A stretch of DNA of 10,023 nt from Bacteroidia bacterium (GTDB lineage: Bacteria; Bacteroidota; Bacteroidia; Cytophagales; Cyclobacteriaceae): positions 1-10,023 of the forward strand of contig JAENVX010000037.1 of the NCBI GenBank assembly GCA_016650355.1. Reading direction: 5' to 3'. Below the pieces are notes generated by a model that saw only the letters and a program-made list of their open reading frames with translations, had not been told where the DNA came from and did no database searches. Shown here piece after piece: positions 1 to 7,532 of the stretch (positions are counted from its first letter, which is position 1; every line of letters starts with the position of its first letter). The position numbers and the translations under genes are program-made.

Positions 1-410
1 GTCTTCAACTTGCCCTCGTATTGCTTTAGATATTTTTCCCTAATGCGTTCCTTATAAAATTTAGTCTTTGAAAAATTTTTACCAATATAATAACCCAAAA
101 TTCCTGCCCCGTATGATATCACAGTGAGAATACCCAAGTTGATTATAAAGCCACTCACATCAATTTTATCAAGCATCCAAACCATCATAAAAAGTTCAGG
201 TGGTAACACCCCAAAAACTATTTCGGAAAGCGTGTAAATACCATAAAGTATGGCTGGGTTAGCCCGAATAATATCAATATGAGATTTAAAATTTTCCTGG
301 ATATAACTTTCCATCAAAATAAAAACGGTGATGATAAAGGCAAACCAGATGAAGCCTCTCAAAAGATTTTTTAACAAAAAAGATGACTTTGTTTCCTCCT
401 CAAGCTCCAT
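1..410 (-). CDS. VTT-domain (DedA/SNARE-associated-like) membrane protein, 3' end outside window
   Basis: This partial gene reads from an ATG at 410 to the left edge without a stop, giving 136 residues. A short acidic N-terminus is followed by a hydrophobic segment at about 19-33. A LSEIVFGVLPPELFMM stretch at 61-76 comes next, then a second hydrophobic stretch (about 86-110) with GAGILGYYIGK, and a basic tail. The xxFGxxPPE motif followed by a Gly-rich helix and GYYIG resembles the VTT domain of DedA-like proteins, which act as membrane transporters or lipid scramblases; that family role is general knowledge and the substrate here is unknown. The ATG lies 2 nt after the stop of the GNAT gene, so the two are probably translated from one message. 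The C-terminal part is missing, so family membership is likely but not certain. Confidence 0.62.
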   Translation of the reverse strand, partial: MELEEETKSSFLLKNLLRGFIWFAFIITVFILMESYIQENFKSHIDIIRANPAILYGIYTLSEIVFGVLPPELFMMVWMLDKIDVSGFIINLGILTVISYGAGILGYYIGKNFSKTKFYKERIREKYLKQYEGKLK

Positions 411-412
411 GA

Positions 413-1582
413 TTAATTCAAAATTGGGTGCCTTTTAAAGGGCTTAGTGTCATCAAATAATTTTCGATATGTAATATGCGTTTTACAAATGAAAGCCCCA
501 ACTTGTTCAACCACATTAATCATTTTTGGGTTAAAGTCACCTATCCAATTCATCTCATACTCATCATAGCGGTGATATTTATCCCGTAATACATACTTTC
601 CTGCCAGCACCATGGCTCCATCGCATCCTTTTCCCTGGTGGGCAGGCACCACACCAAACAATATTCCAAATGCTTTCCGGTTGGTCTTTCTCCAGGTGTG
701 CCACACAAATTTCAATTTTCCAATTAAATCAAGCTTACCATTTACATACTTGAATATCTGGTTGATTTCAGGCAGTGAAAGAAAAAACGAAATCGGTTCA
801 CCCTTATAAAATCCAAAGTATAAAAGCTTTTCATCCATGATTGGCTTCATTTGCTTCACAATCTGTTTAGCCTGCATCAGATTAAGTTCTGGGTTCTCTG
901 CGCGATTGGCCCATGCCTTATTATACACATTCATCAGGTACTCGGGCAATTTTATAATCTCTGATTTTTGCAAATGACGGAATTCATAGTCCGGATCCCT
1001 CTTCATCATTTCAGCCTTTTCATACAGTCTTGGTGAAAGAGGCTCTGCCACCATTCGGGAAAATGTGTACTGATTAAAATAGGTTTTAAATCCATACGCC
1101 TCAAAAAAATCTTTATAATATTGAAAGTTATAATTGCATTGATAGTTAGGGTCGCGATCAAACCCATCAGCCAGTAAACCCCACCACCGATCGCGGTTAC
1201 CAAAATTAATTGGGCCGTCCATCGCCTCCATTCCTTTTGACTGAAGCCAGTGTTTACAGGTATCGAATAACAGAAACGTAGCCTCAATGTTTTCTACACA
1301 TTCAAAGAATCCCATTCCTCCGGTGGGTTGGTCGTTACCCTTCCTTGAATTCTTATCATTTATAAAAGCAGCTACCCGGCCAATAGTTTTGTTTTGATCA
1401 TCCGTTAAAATCCAACGAATACATTCACCATGACGAAAGGCCTTATTCTTATCACGATCAAAGACTGATTCCACATCTTTATCCAATGGCCGAATCCAAT
1501 GCGGAACATTTTGGTATAACCGCACAGGCAAGAGCGTGAACTCCTGAACATCATAAGATGAGATTACTTCTCTTATTTTCAT
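413..1582 (-). CDS. GNAT-fold protein, YghO-like family, 389 aa
   Basis: The product is a soluble protein of 389 residues with no signal peptide or membrane helix. Two parts are visible. The middle (about 118-176) contains GPINFGNRD, a GLLADGF segment and a Tyr/Asn-rich NYNFQYYKDFFEAYGF run, a pattern I associate with YghO-like proteins. The C-terminal part (about 303-375) contains FGVVPAHQGKGCDGAMV at 309-325, which fits the acetyl-CoA pyrophosphate-binding loop of GNAT acetyltransferases. It is followed by EMNWIGDFNPKMINVVEQVG, the usual Asn-containing GNAT motif B. Two tandem GNAT-like halves are likely, with the canonical CoA loop clear only in the second. The acceptor is unknown; an N-acyltransferase role is inferred. 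The ATG at 1582 is preceded by an A/T-rich leader and 80 nt of spacer, and the next gene follows after 2 nt. Confidence 0.75.
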   Translation of the reverse strand: MKIREVISSYDVQEFTLLPVRLYQNVPHWIRPLDKDVESVFDRDKNKAFRHGECIRWILTDDQNKTIGRVAAFINDKNSRKGNDQPTGGMGFFECVENIEATFLLFDTCKHWLQSKGMEAMDGPINFGNRDRWWGLLADGFDRDPNYQCNYNFQYYKDFFEAYGFKTYFNQYTFSRMVAEPLSPRLYEKAEMMKRDPDYEFRHLQKSEIIKLPEYLMNVYNKAWANRAENPELNLMQAKQIVKQMKPIMDEKLLYFGFYKGEPISFFLSLPEINQIFKYVNGKLDLIGKLKFVWHTWRKTNRKAFGILFGVVPAHQGKGCDGAMVLAGKYVLRDKYHRYDEYEMNWIGDFNPKMINVVEQVGAFICKTHITYRKLFDDTKPFKRHPILN

Positions 1583-1624
1583 TGATGAAATTACCCTTTA
1601 AGATAGTTATTTTTTTGGAGGTAA

Positions 1625-1651
1625 GATCCAGCCGTTAGTGGATCACACTAA
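1625..1651 (-). repeat. Two overlapping inverted repeats between the lipoprotein and GNAT genes
   Basis: In the 80-nt spacer, TTAGTG/CACTAA arms (1635-1640 and 1646-1651, 5-nt loop) overlap with GATCCA/TGGATC arms (1625-1630 and 1639-1644, 8-nt loop). Each stem is a perfect 6 bp, and the two cannot form at once. No T-tract follows on the minus strand, so this is not a standard intrinsic terminator. It could be an operator dyad, a weak RNA switch or chance. Confidence 0.35.
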
Positions 1652-1662
1652 ATCTTGACAGC

Positions 1663-2391
1663 TTAATGCTTTCCGATAATGTGTTTCACTTGCTGAACGT
1701 CCCAGTCAAGAACCAATCCTTTTGCAATACCATCGGCAGCATTCTTGCCATACAATAATTCTACCAGGTATAAAGCGGGGTCATATGATTTTGCTCCGCC
1801 AGCAGAAGTGATGGCTTTACCATCATGAACGAAACTTACATTTTCATGCACTACCAATTGTGGAAAGGTCTTACGAAACCGTTCTATATCTCCCGGGAAT
1901 GTGGTACACTCATAGGTGTCAAGCAACTCTGCCTTGGCGAGCACAAATGCCCCGTCACATAAAGAAATGACATAAGAAGAAGTTCTTCCTGTGTGCTTAA
2001 CGAAATCAATCAGCAATCCATTCTCCAAGTCAGAATCCATACTGTGCTTGGCGCTGGGAACAATAAGTATATCAATGGCAGGCAATGAGTCTGTCGTAAA
2101 AGCATAATCGGGAATTAGTCGAAGTCCCTCAAACGTTGTAACTGTGTCGTGTTCCTGTGCAACTGTAAATACCCTGATCCCTTTGTCATTGTGGAATACT
2201 GTATGATGGAGCACATCCATTGGTGCTATAAGCTCCGAGTTATATACACCATCAACAATTAGAAATGCTGCATTAAGTTGATTATCCGGCATTACCGGAA
2301 CACTCAGACCAGAAGTCGTGGTTTGGTTTTGATTCTCATTCTGACAAGAATAAAAAATTGTTACAAAAAATAAAATAAGTATTCGGTTCAT
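1663..2391 (-). CDS. DJ-1/PfpI (GATase1-like) domain lipoprotein
   Basis: The product has 242 residues. Its N-terminus is a short basic and hydrophobic signal ending in IFYSC, so Cys16 is a probable lipidation site, followed by a polar Gln/Asn/Thr linker to about residue 37. The rest is a DJ-1/PfpI fold. AAFLIVDGVY starts the first strand (41-50), APMDVL holds Asp59, and ISLCDGAFVLAKAELLD (142-158) is the nucleophile elbow with Cys145. ITSAGGAKSYDPALYLVE (194-211) matches the segment that follows in GlxA-type and isonitrile-hydratase-like members. There is no AraC helix-turn-helix, so it is not a GlxA-type regulator. The elbow has Cys-Asp where many relatives have Cys-Thr. Membrane anchoring implies work in the cell envelope. 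The chemistry is unknown; a hydratase, glyoxalase or peptidase-like activity is possible. It probably has its own promoter in the 80-nt upstream spacer. Confidence 0.8.
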   Translation of the reverse strand: MNRILILFFVTIFYSCQNENQNQTTTSGLSVPVMPDNQLNAAFLIVDGVYNSELIAPMDVLHHTVFHNDKGIRVFTVAQEHDTVTTFEGLRLIPDYAFTTDSLPAIDILIVPSAKHSMDSDLENGLLIDFVKHTGRTSSYVISLCDGAFVLAKAELLDTYECTTFPGDIERFRKTFPQLVVHENVSFVHDGKAITSAGGAKSYDPALYLVELLYGKNAADGIAKGLVLDWDVQQVKHIIGKH

Positions 2392-2439
2392 TCTTTGACT
2401 TGTATGCTACCTTGATTAGAAAAAGGACTTATTGGAGCT

Positions 2440-2447
2440 CAAAATTA
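2440..2447 (-). promoter_or_regulatory. Candidate -7 element for the DJ-1 lipoprotein gene
   Basis: The minus strand reads TAATTTTG, an exact match to the Bacteroidota -7 consensus TAnnTTTG, about 49 nt before the ATG. No TTG sits at the usual -33 distance, so support comes from the -7 box and the 80-nt spacer only. The eight-base pattern can occur by chance in AT-rich DNA. Confidence 0.3.
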
Positions 2448-2471
2448 ATTAAAAGAGAATAACCCTGATAT

Positions 2472-3080
2472 TCATTTGCGCTTGAATATGGCACTTTTAA
2501 TAAATCCTCCGTAAAACAATTTCTGCTCGATCTCAATTAAGTTACTCCTCAGCAATAGGTCTTCCCAATTGGGAAGTTGCTGAATTTTTAAACTTGTCGT
2601 CACTCGAAAAAATCGGTACATGACAAATAATAATATGGAATGCCATATCCTGGTATTAATAAAGTCAGTCACTAACCAGTCAGCATCCGCTTTTGCTGAC
2701 AATTTTATCTTCTCTATCACACCGCCCAATTCAACCTCCGAAAAAACGTCAAGAAAACAAAACGTAATGACAGCATCAAACTCATTCCTCTCGATAATGG
2801 AATCCTCCGTTCCAAGTCTATAACTAATTCGTTGATCATCCCCACAAACTGCTTTTGCCAACTTCAGCATCTCCACCGATTTCTCTACATAACATACATT
2901 ACATTCTGGTCTTTTTAAAAGAAATTCCTTTAGCCACCACCCAGTTCCTCCTCCCATCACCAGCACATTTGATGAAGGGTCAATTCGATTTAAAAAATAG
3001 AGTTGCGCACGCATAAGAGATTCCCCAAAAACTAATCTGGAAAGTTTGTCATAGTGCCTTGCTATTGAATTAAAACTCAT
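2472..3080 (-). CDS. Class I SAM-dependent methyltransferase (UbiE-like)
   Basis: The 202-residue protein has the Rossmann-like methyltransferase layout. The N-terminal FNSIARHYDKLSRLVFG (3-19) resembles the start of UbiE/COQ5 enzymes. Motif I is VLVMGGGTG (39-47), Glu66 in CYVEKS is the likely ribose-binding acidic residue, and FDAVITFCFLDVF (101-113) is motif IV. The tail LFYGGFIKSAIFKRK resembles the end of UbiE relatives. A hydrophobic, aromatic stretch at about 145-160 may touch a membrane or a lipid substrate. It lies 8 nt after the UbiA-like gene, so the natural inference is that it methylates that enzyme's product. It is short for MenG/UbiE (usually about 230-250 aa) and diverges from it, so I do not assign menaquinone synthesis. 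Methyltransferase class is confident; substrate is not. Confidence 0.82.
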   Translation of the reverse strand: MSFNSIARHYDKLSRLVFGESLMRAQLYFLNRIDPSSNVLVMGGGTGWWLKEFLLKRPECNVCYVEKSVEMLKLAKAVCGDDQRISYRLGTEDSIIERNEFDAVITFCFLDVFSEVELGGVIEKIKLSAKADADWLVTDFINTRIWHSILLFVMYRFFRVTTSLKIQQLPNWEDLLLRSNLIEIEQKLFYGGFIKSAIFKRK

Positions 3081-3088
3081 CTGTACTA

Positions 3089-3910
3089 CTATCCTAAGAG
3101 AAGGTATGGAAGCGGAAACAGAAAAACACCGTCTCCAATAAGTCGATACAGGTCTTTATTAGAAAGCCTCTCTGGAAATAATAGAAGCATCAATAACCCC
3201 AAATTTATTGCCAATAAAATCACAGCTTCAATCCAATAAACGTAAATTACCATCAAGCCAATAAAAAGAAATAATTGCAAAAAAAACAAAATAACAAGAA
3301 TGACTTTTGCACGATCTCTACCTAAAAATGTGACGAGTGAATATTGATTGTCGGCAAGGTCATGCTTCAAATCATACCACGAAAATAAAACCAGATTTAT
3401 GAATGCAGTCAAAATAAAAAATATAATTAGAATAATTTCTTGCTTCGATATTATTATGGTTGACAAAGACATGGCTGGGAGGAATATTCCAGCAGAATAT
3501 AAAATTGATACAACCAATTCTTTAAATAGAAAGAGTCTCTGTTGAAAAAATAAATAAAGTATTACTACACCCGCTAATCCAATTCCCCAAGTTAAGACAG
3601 GCCCGGGTACCTGCAGGATTAAAAAAATGTCAATAGCGACAGCCATGATTAGGGCAATGAACAATCCCAAAAAATTCTTTTGATGAAAGCGATGTCGCTT
3701 AGAGGACGACTCTCTTTTTAACTTATAGACGTCAATCAAGCGATCCGCAGTATAAATTACCCATACGGTGACCCCCAGTGAAACCAATCCAACTGGTCGT
3801 AGCTCAACATGCAACACCTGGGAGAAAAAAGCTGCGCATACCATTGCTCCGCAAGCAACATCCAGACTCACGTAATTGAAAACCCGGTAAATACGAATTA
3901 AGAATTCCAT
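3089..3910 (-). CDS. UbiA-like polytopic prenyltransferase
   Basis: The protein is very hydrophobic, with about seven to nine membrane segments in 273 residues. YTADRLIDV (53-61) supplies Asp56 and Asp60 in the position of the first Asp-rich motif of UbiA enzymes. WYDLKHDLADNQYSLVTFLG (178-197) supplies Asp180, Asp184 and Asp187, followed by the Ser-Leu-x-x-x-Leu-Gly pattern seen after the second motif. Family members bind prenyl diphosphate through Mg2+ on these Asp residues and alkylate an aromatic or lipid acceptor. The first motif lacks the Asn of the usual NDxxD, so this is a divergent member. I start it at the ATG at 3910, not the in-frame ATG at 3928, which is buried in the terminator stem. 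No promoter is visible between it and atpG. The methyltransferase follows after 8 nt. Confidence 0.62.
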   Translation of the reverse strand: MEFLIRIYRVFNYVSLDVACGAMVCAAFFSQVLHVELRPVGLVSLGVTVWVIYTADRLIDVYKLKRESSSKRHRFHQKNFLGLFIALIMAVAIDIFLILQVPGPVLTWGIGLAGVVILYLFFQQRLFLFKELVVSILYSAGIFLPAMSLSTIIISKQEIILIIFFILTAFINLVLFSWYDLKHDLADNQYSLVTFLGRDRAKVILVILFFLQLFLFIGLMVIYVYWIEAVILLAINLGLLMLLLFPERLSNKDLYRLIGDGVFLFPLPYLLLG

Positions 3911-3949
3911 TAAATAAAAAAAGCCCATCCCCGACTAGAGATGAGCTTT
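3911..3949 (-). terminator. Intrinsic terminator after atpG
   Basis: On the minus strand, arms AAAGCTCATC (3949-3940) and GATGGGCTTT (3929-3920) form a 10-bp stem with one G-T wobble and a 10-nt loop. The T-rich run that follows ends directly at the ATG at 3910. It begins 15 nt after the atpG stop. It should end most ATP synthase transcripts, with any read-through feeding the UbiA-like gene. Confidence 0.85.
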
Positions 3950-3964
3950 ATCAGTTTAGTCCTT

Positions 3965-4840
3965 TTATGCAGACTTAAGTGCCTCAGCTCCAGCCACAAT
4001 TTCTAGAATCTCTTTTGTGATGGCCGCCTGCCGAGTTCTATTATACGTAAGTTTTAATTCTTTCAGCATCTCTCCAGCATTTTCGGTAGCCTTATCCATG
4101 GCAGTCATACGCGCGCCATTCTCAGCAGCATTGCTATCCAAGACAGCCTTAAAGAGTTGTACTTTTAGAGATCTTGGAATAAGACCAGTAATGATCTCTT
4201 CACGGTCTGGTTGATATATATAGTCAGTATCTACCACCTTATGAGTTTCCTTAGAAATCACCGGAAGAAATTGCTCTGTCCTTAAGATTTGGGTGGCTAC
4301 ATTTTTGAATTCGTTATAAACGATTTCAATTTTATCGAATTCACCTTTTTTAAATGCGTTCATCAAATATTCAGCAGCCTCTGAAACTCTCTCAAAGGAT
4401 AAATTTGTCATCAATGTTGAGTATTTCTCATTCAACTTGTATGAACGTTTGCCAAAAAACTCGAACGCCTTTTTTCCAATGGGCAAAATTGTTACCTGAC
4501 CTTGATTAAACTGCGTGCGATATTTTTCCTGGGTCAGTCTAACAACAGATTTAATAACCGTACTATTGAACGATCCGCATAGTCCGCGATCCGAACTTAC
4601 GGCTACAATCAGAATTTTTTTTTCTTCGCGCACAACATTATACCAACTCGGTCCTTCGTTGCCGGAGGCAGAAACATTCTGAAGCAATGATGCAAACTTC
4701 TTGGCAAATGGTCTCATCTGCAAGATTTTATCCTGCGATCTTCTCAGCTTCGCTGCCGCCACCATCTTCATGGCTTTGGTTATCTGCTGGGTTGAGATTA
4801 CAGATGTAATGCGACTTTTTACTTCTTTTAAACTGGCCAT
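3965..4840 (-). CDS. atpG: ATP synthase F1 subunit gamma
   Basis: Gamma is the central rotor shaft of F1: it turns inside the alpha/beta hexamer and couples c-ring rotation to ATP synthesis. The 291-residue length is normal. The N-terminal helix contains ITKAMKMVAAAKLRRSQ (20-36). The Rossmann-like middle begins with VSSDRGLCGSFN (81-92). The C-terminal helix ends with ARMTAMDKATENA (243-255) and ITKEILEIVAGAEAL (274-288), the family signature. It starts 7 nt after the atpA stop and is the last gene before the terminator. A run of nine A (minus strand) lies over codons 73-76, a possible slippage site. No atpD follows, although gamma-beta adjacency is the common order in many bacteria. Confidence 0.97.
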   Translation of the reverse strand: MASLKEVKSRITSVISTQQITKAMKMVAAAKLRRSQDKILQMRPFAKKFASLLQNVSASGNEGPSWYNVVREEKKILIVAVSSDRGLCGSFNSTVIKSVVRLTQEKYRTQFNQGQVTILPIGKKAFEFFGKRSYKLNEKYSTLMTNLSFERVSEAAEYLMNAFKKGEFDKIEIVYNEFKNVATQILRTEQFLPVISKETHKVVDTDYIYQPDREEIITGLIPRSLKVQLFKAVLDSNAAENGARMTAMDKATENAGEMLKELKLTYNRTRQAAITKEILEIVAGAEALKSA

Positions 4841-4847
4841 TGGCTAA

Positions 4848-6422
4848 TTAATATTTTGAAGCTTCCTCAAGCGCCACTTTCTTAATTGTATTTGCATCGG
4901 CATCTTCAAATTTGCCCGCCCTGAAATTCACAAGCACCTGGTTGTATTGAGCTCGAAGCAATTCAATAAAGTTTTTTTCAAATTGACCCATCTTGTTCAC
5001 TGGCACTTTATCCGTGTATCCTTTTGTTGATGCAAGGATCATCGCTACTTGCTCTTCAACAGGTACAGGAGCATATTGTGGCTGCTTCAATACTTCAGTG
5101 TTTCTCCGACCACGTTCAATAATCAATTTCGTAGAGGCATCCAGATCGGATCCAAATTTTGCAAAGGCCTCCAACTCACGAAACTGTGCCTGATCCAGCT
5201 TAAGTGTGCCTGCAACTTTTTTCATTGATTTAATCTGAGCTGAACCGCCTACGCGTGATACCGAAATACCTACGTTGATAGCTGGGCGTATACCGGAGTT
5301 AAATAAATTAGTTTCCAAAAATATCTGGCCATCTGTAATAGAGATAACGTTAGTCGGGATATAAGCCGAAACGTCATTTGCCTGCGTTTCAATAATTGGA
5401 AGTGCGGTCAACGATCCACCACCTTTTACTAAATGCTTGATGGACGGAGGAAGGTCATTCATTTGCTGTGCGATCGCATCGTTGTTGATGATCTTTGCTG
5501 CGCGCTCAAGTAAGCGGGAGTGCAAATAGAATACGTCACCAGGATATGCTTCACGACCCGGAGGTCTTCTCAACAAAAGCGATACTTCGCGATAGGCAAC
5601 TGCTTGCTTAGATAAGTCATCATAAATTACCAATGCCGGGCGCCCGGTGTCGCGAAAAAATTCTCCAATGGCGGCACCCGTAAAGGGAGCAAAGAACTGC
5701 ATTGGAGCAGGATCCGCAGCTGAAGCGCAGACAATAACTGTGTATGCCATTGCACCGGCTTTTTCCAGCGTGGCTGCAACGGTAGCTACTGTAGAGGCTT
5801 TTTGCCCGATAGCTACATAAATACAATAGACGGGTTCACCTTTCTCATAGAATTCTTTTTGGTTGATAATTGTATCTATGGCAACAGCAGTTTTACCTGT
5901 TTGACGGTCACCAATGATCAATTCGCGTTGGCCGCGGCCAATTGGAATCATGGAGTCAATTGCTTTGATACCCGTTTGCAATGGCTCATTTACAGGTTGA
6001 CGGTAGATCACACCTGGAGCTTTACGCTCCAGTGGCATCTCATAAAGTTCACCCGTCAAAGGACCTTTGCCATCAATGGGGGAAGCCAATGTATCTACCA
6101 CACGACCAAGAACTCCATCACCTACTTTCACAGAGGCTATCAAGCCCGTGCGTTTCACTGTATCCCCTTCGTGTACTTGTTTAGATTCTCCAAGCAACAC
6201 TGCTCCCACGTTATCTTCTTCCAAGTTTAATACCAATGCGCGAAGGCCGTTGTTAAACACTAACAATTCTCCGGCTTGTGCTTTGGTGAGGCCGTAGATT
6301 CTAGCCACCCCATCACCTACAGTGAGGACTGTACCAACCTCTTCCAATTGTGCCTCGGTACGCGACTGAGCAAGTTGCTCTCTTAATATCGCTGAAACTT
6401 CTTCTGGTCTTATTTCTGCCAT
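4848..6422 (-). CDS. atpA: ATP synthase F1 subunit alpha
   Basis: Alpha forms the non-catalytic nucleotide sites of the F1 hexamer and supplies the arginine finger to the catalytic beta sites. The 524 residues contain the beta-barrel domain (about 25-95), Walker A GDRQTGKT (171-178), Walker B ALVIYDD (263-269) and the signature PAINVGISVSRVGGSAQ (380-396). Arg390 corresponds to the catalytic finger (E. coli Arg376). Residues 311-333, between LLERAAK and GGGSLTALPIIETQ, hold about 23 residues where the Bacillus PS3 enzyme has about five; I recall similar insertions in Bacteroides. The ATG at 6422 lies 18 nt after atpH in an A/T-rich leader without Shine-Dalgarno. The gene is conserved throughout and appears intact. 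Confidence 0.98.
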   Translation of the reverse strand: MAEIRPEEVSAILREQLAQSRTEAQLEEVGTVLTVGDGVARIYGLTKAQAGELLVFNNGLRALVLNLEEDNVGAVLLGESKQVHEGDTVKRTGLIASVKVGDGVLGRVVDTLASPIDGKGPLTGELYEMPLERKAPGVIYRQPVNEPLQTGIKAIDSMIPIGRGQRELIIGDRQTGKTAVAIDTIINQKEFYEKGEPVYCIYVAIGQKASTVATVAATLEKAGAMAYTVIVCASAADPAPMQFFAPFTGAAIGEFFRDTGRPALVIYDDLSKQAVAYREVSLLLRRPPGREAYPGDVFYLHSRLLERAAKIINNDAIAQQMNDLPPSIKHLVKGGGSLTALPIIETQANDVSAYIPTNVISITDGQIFLETNLFNSGIRPAINVGISVSRVGGSAQIKSMKKVAGTLKLDQAQFRELEAFAKFGSDLDASTKLIIERGRRNTEVLKQPQYAPVPVEEQVAMILASTKGYTDKVPVNKMGQFEKNFIELLRAQYNQVLVNFRAGKFEDADANTIKKVALEEASKY

Positions 6423-6440
6423 AACTTATTCGTTATTAAT

Positions 6441-7001
6441 CTAAAATTCTCTTACATATGGATTCTCACCAAACTTCACTTTCAGTATGCTCAATTTGCT
6501 CTTGATCGAAGCATCGATTTGCTTATCCCCAACATTCAAGATAAATCCTCCAATCAAATCCGGATCTACTTTTTCATCCATCTCGATGTTCTCTTTATTG
6601 CTAAGCTTCTTCACAATCTTTTCCAATTCACTTCTAAGTTGGCCATCCACTGGAATTGTGGTGATAACCGATGCCTTACCAATCCCTTTAAATTCATTAT
6701 AAGCCACATGGAATTCTTTTGCAATGGCGGGCAATAATGGTTCTCTGTTCTTGGCTGTTAGTAGGTCTATAATAGCAATGGAAAGATTGTGAACCTTGCC
6801 TTTAAATATCTTCTCCAGAATAGTCTTTTTCTTATTGTGCTTAATAATGGGGCTATTAAGCATCAGTACGAAATCCATATTCGCTCCACAAACTTGATCG
6901 AATAATTGCATGTCTTGATGCACTTGCTCCAAGGCTCCCTGCTCTACGGCTAGACCAAGAAGAGATTTTACGTACCGCGATGCTACTCTTGACTCAGCCA
7001 T
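6441..7001 (-). CDS. atpH: ATP synthase F1 subunit delta (OSCP)
   Basis: Delta caps the top of F1 and joins it to the b-subunit stator. The 186 residues divide into the N-terminal six-helix bundle (about 1-105, starting AESRVASRYVKSLLGLA) and the C-terminal domain. The latter contains the conserved VDPDLIGGFILNVGDKQIDASI segment at 145-166, with the Gly-Gly at 151-152. The protein ends in a typical basic and hydrophobic helix. It begins 3 nt after the atpF stop, so translation is probably coupled, and atpA follows after 18 nt. The length is normal, with no sign of damage. Confidence 0.95.
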   Translation of the reverse strand: MAESRVASRYVKSLLGLAVEQGALEQVHQDMQLFDQVCGANMDFVLMLNSPIIKHNKKKTILEKIFKGKVHNLSIAIIDLLTAKNREPLLPAIAKEFHVAYNEFKGIGKASVITTIPVDGQLRSELEKIVKKLSNKENIEMDEKVDPDLIGGFILNVGDKQIDASIKSKLSILKVKFGENPYVREF

Positions 7002-7004
7002 GTA

Positions 7005-7499
7005 TTAATTAAGCTTAAGATCTTTAATCAGCGAATCTGCCAGCTCTTTTTGTGCTTTATCGTTTGATAAATTTTTCTTCATTAAGCGTTCAGCAATCTC
7101 AATAGAAAATAAAGCCACCTGTGCTTTTACATCGCGTAGTGCGGCTGCTTTTTCAGTGCGAATAATTGCCTTTGCATCTTCTATTATTTTATCTGCATTT
7201 TTCTTCGCTTCCATCTGGGCCTGATCATGAAGACGGCTGCCAGCTTCTCGCGCGGCACGTAAAATCTTGTCGCGCTCTTCGCGTGCCTCCTTAAAAAGTT
7301 TCTCATTGTCTGACTTCAATGAAGCCATCTCTAACTTGGCTTTCTCAGCAGAATCCAATGCCTGTTGAATTGAGGTTTCACGCTCTTTCAAGGAATTAAG
7401 TATAGGCTTCCATGCCATCTTTGATAGCAAAAGGAACAGCAGCACAAAAACAAATAGCTGCCATACAATGAGACCGGTACCGGGGCTTAATAAATCCAT
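7005..7499 (-). CDS. atpF: ATP synthase Fo subunit b
   Basis: Subunit b is the peripheral stalk that holds F1 still against the rotor. The 164 residues start with LLSPGTGLIVWQ, then one membrane helix (about 9-27). The tether WKPI (30-33) leads into a long charged alpha-helical region (about 35-140) rich in Glu, Lys, Arg and Ala, typical of the right-handed coiled coil. The C-terminal AERLMKKNLS segment is the delta-binding end. A single b gene is present and no b' copy, so a b2 homodimer is expected. The ATG at 7499 follows a 76-nt spacer with a strong hairpin, unlike the short gaps downstream. Confidence 0.96.
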   Translation of the reverse strand: MDLLSPGTGLIVWQLFVFVLLFLLLSKMAWKPILNSLKERETSIQQALDSAEKAKLEMASLKSDNEKLFKEAREERDKILRAAREAGSRLHDQAQMEAKKNADKIIEDAKAIIRTEKAAALRDVKAQVALFSIEIAERLMKKNLSNDKAQKELADSLIKDLKLN

Positions 7500-7532
7500 A
7501 GTATCAATAATTTAATAACTCAATCAACAAAA

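Noticed and set aside
1006..1287. A 93-codon minus-strand frame within the GNAT gene.
   Set aside because: It overlaps the conserved GPINFGNRD region in another frame and has no recognisable features.
1663..2391. A GlxA-type AraC-family transcription regulator.
   Set aside because: The protein ends right after the DJ-1 domain and has no helix-turn-helix; it also starts with a lipoprotein signal.
2400..2471. Short palindromes GAGCTC and AATTAATT in the spacer.
   Set aside because: They are short and expected by chance in AT-rich DNA; no longer dyad or T-tract surrounds them.
5802..6230. A 142-codon open frame on the plus strand, plus overlapping shorter plus-strand frames.
   Set aside because: It lies fully antisense to the conserved barrel and P-loop region of atpA, and its translation shows no family pattern; it is a shadow of the real gene.
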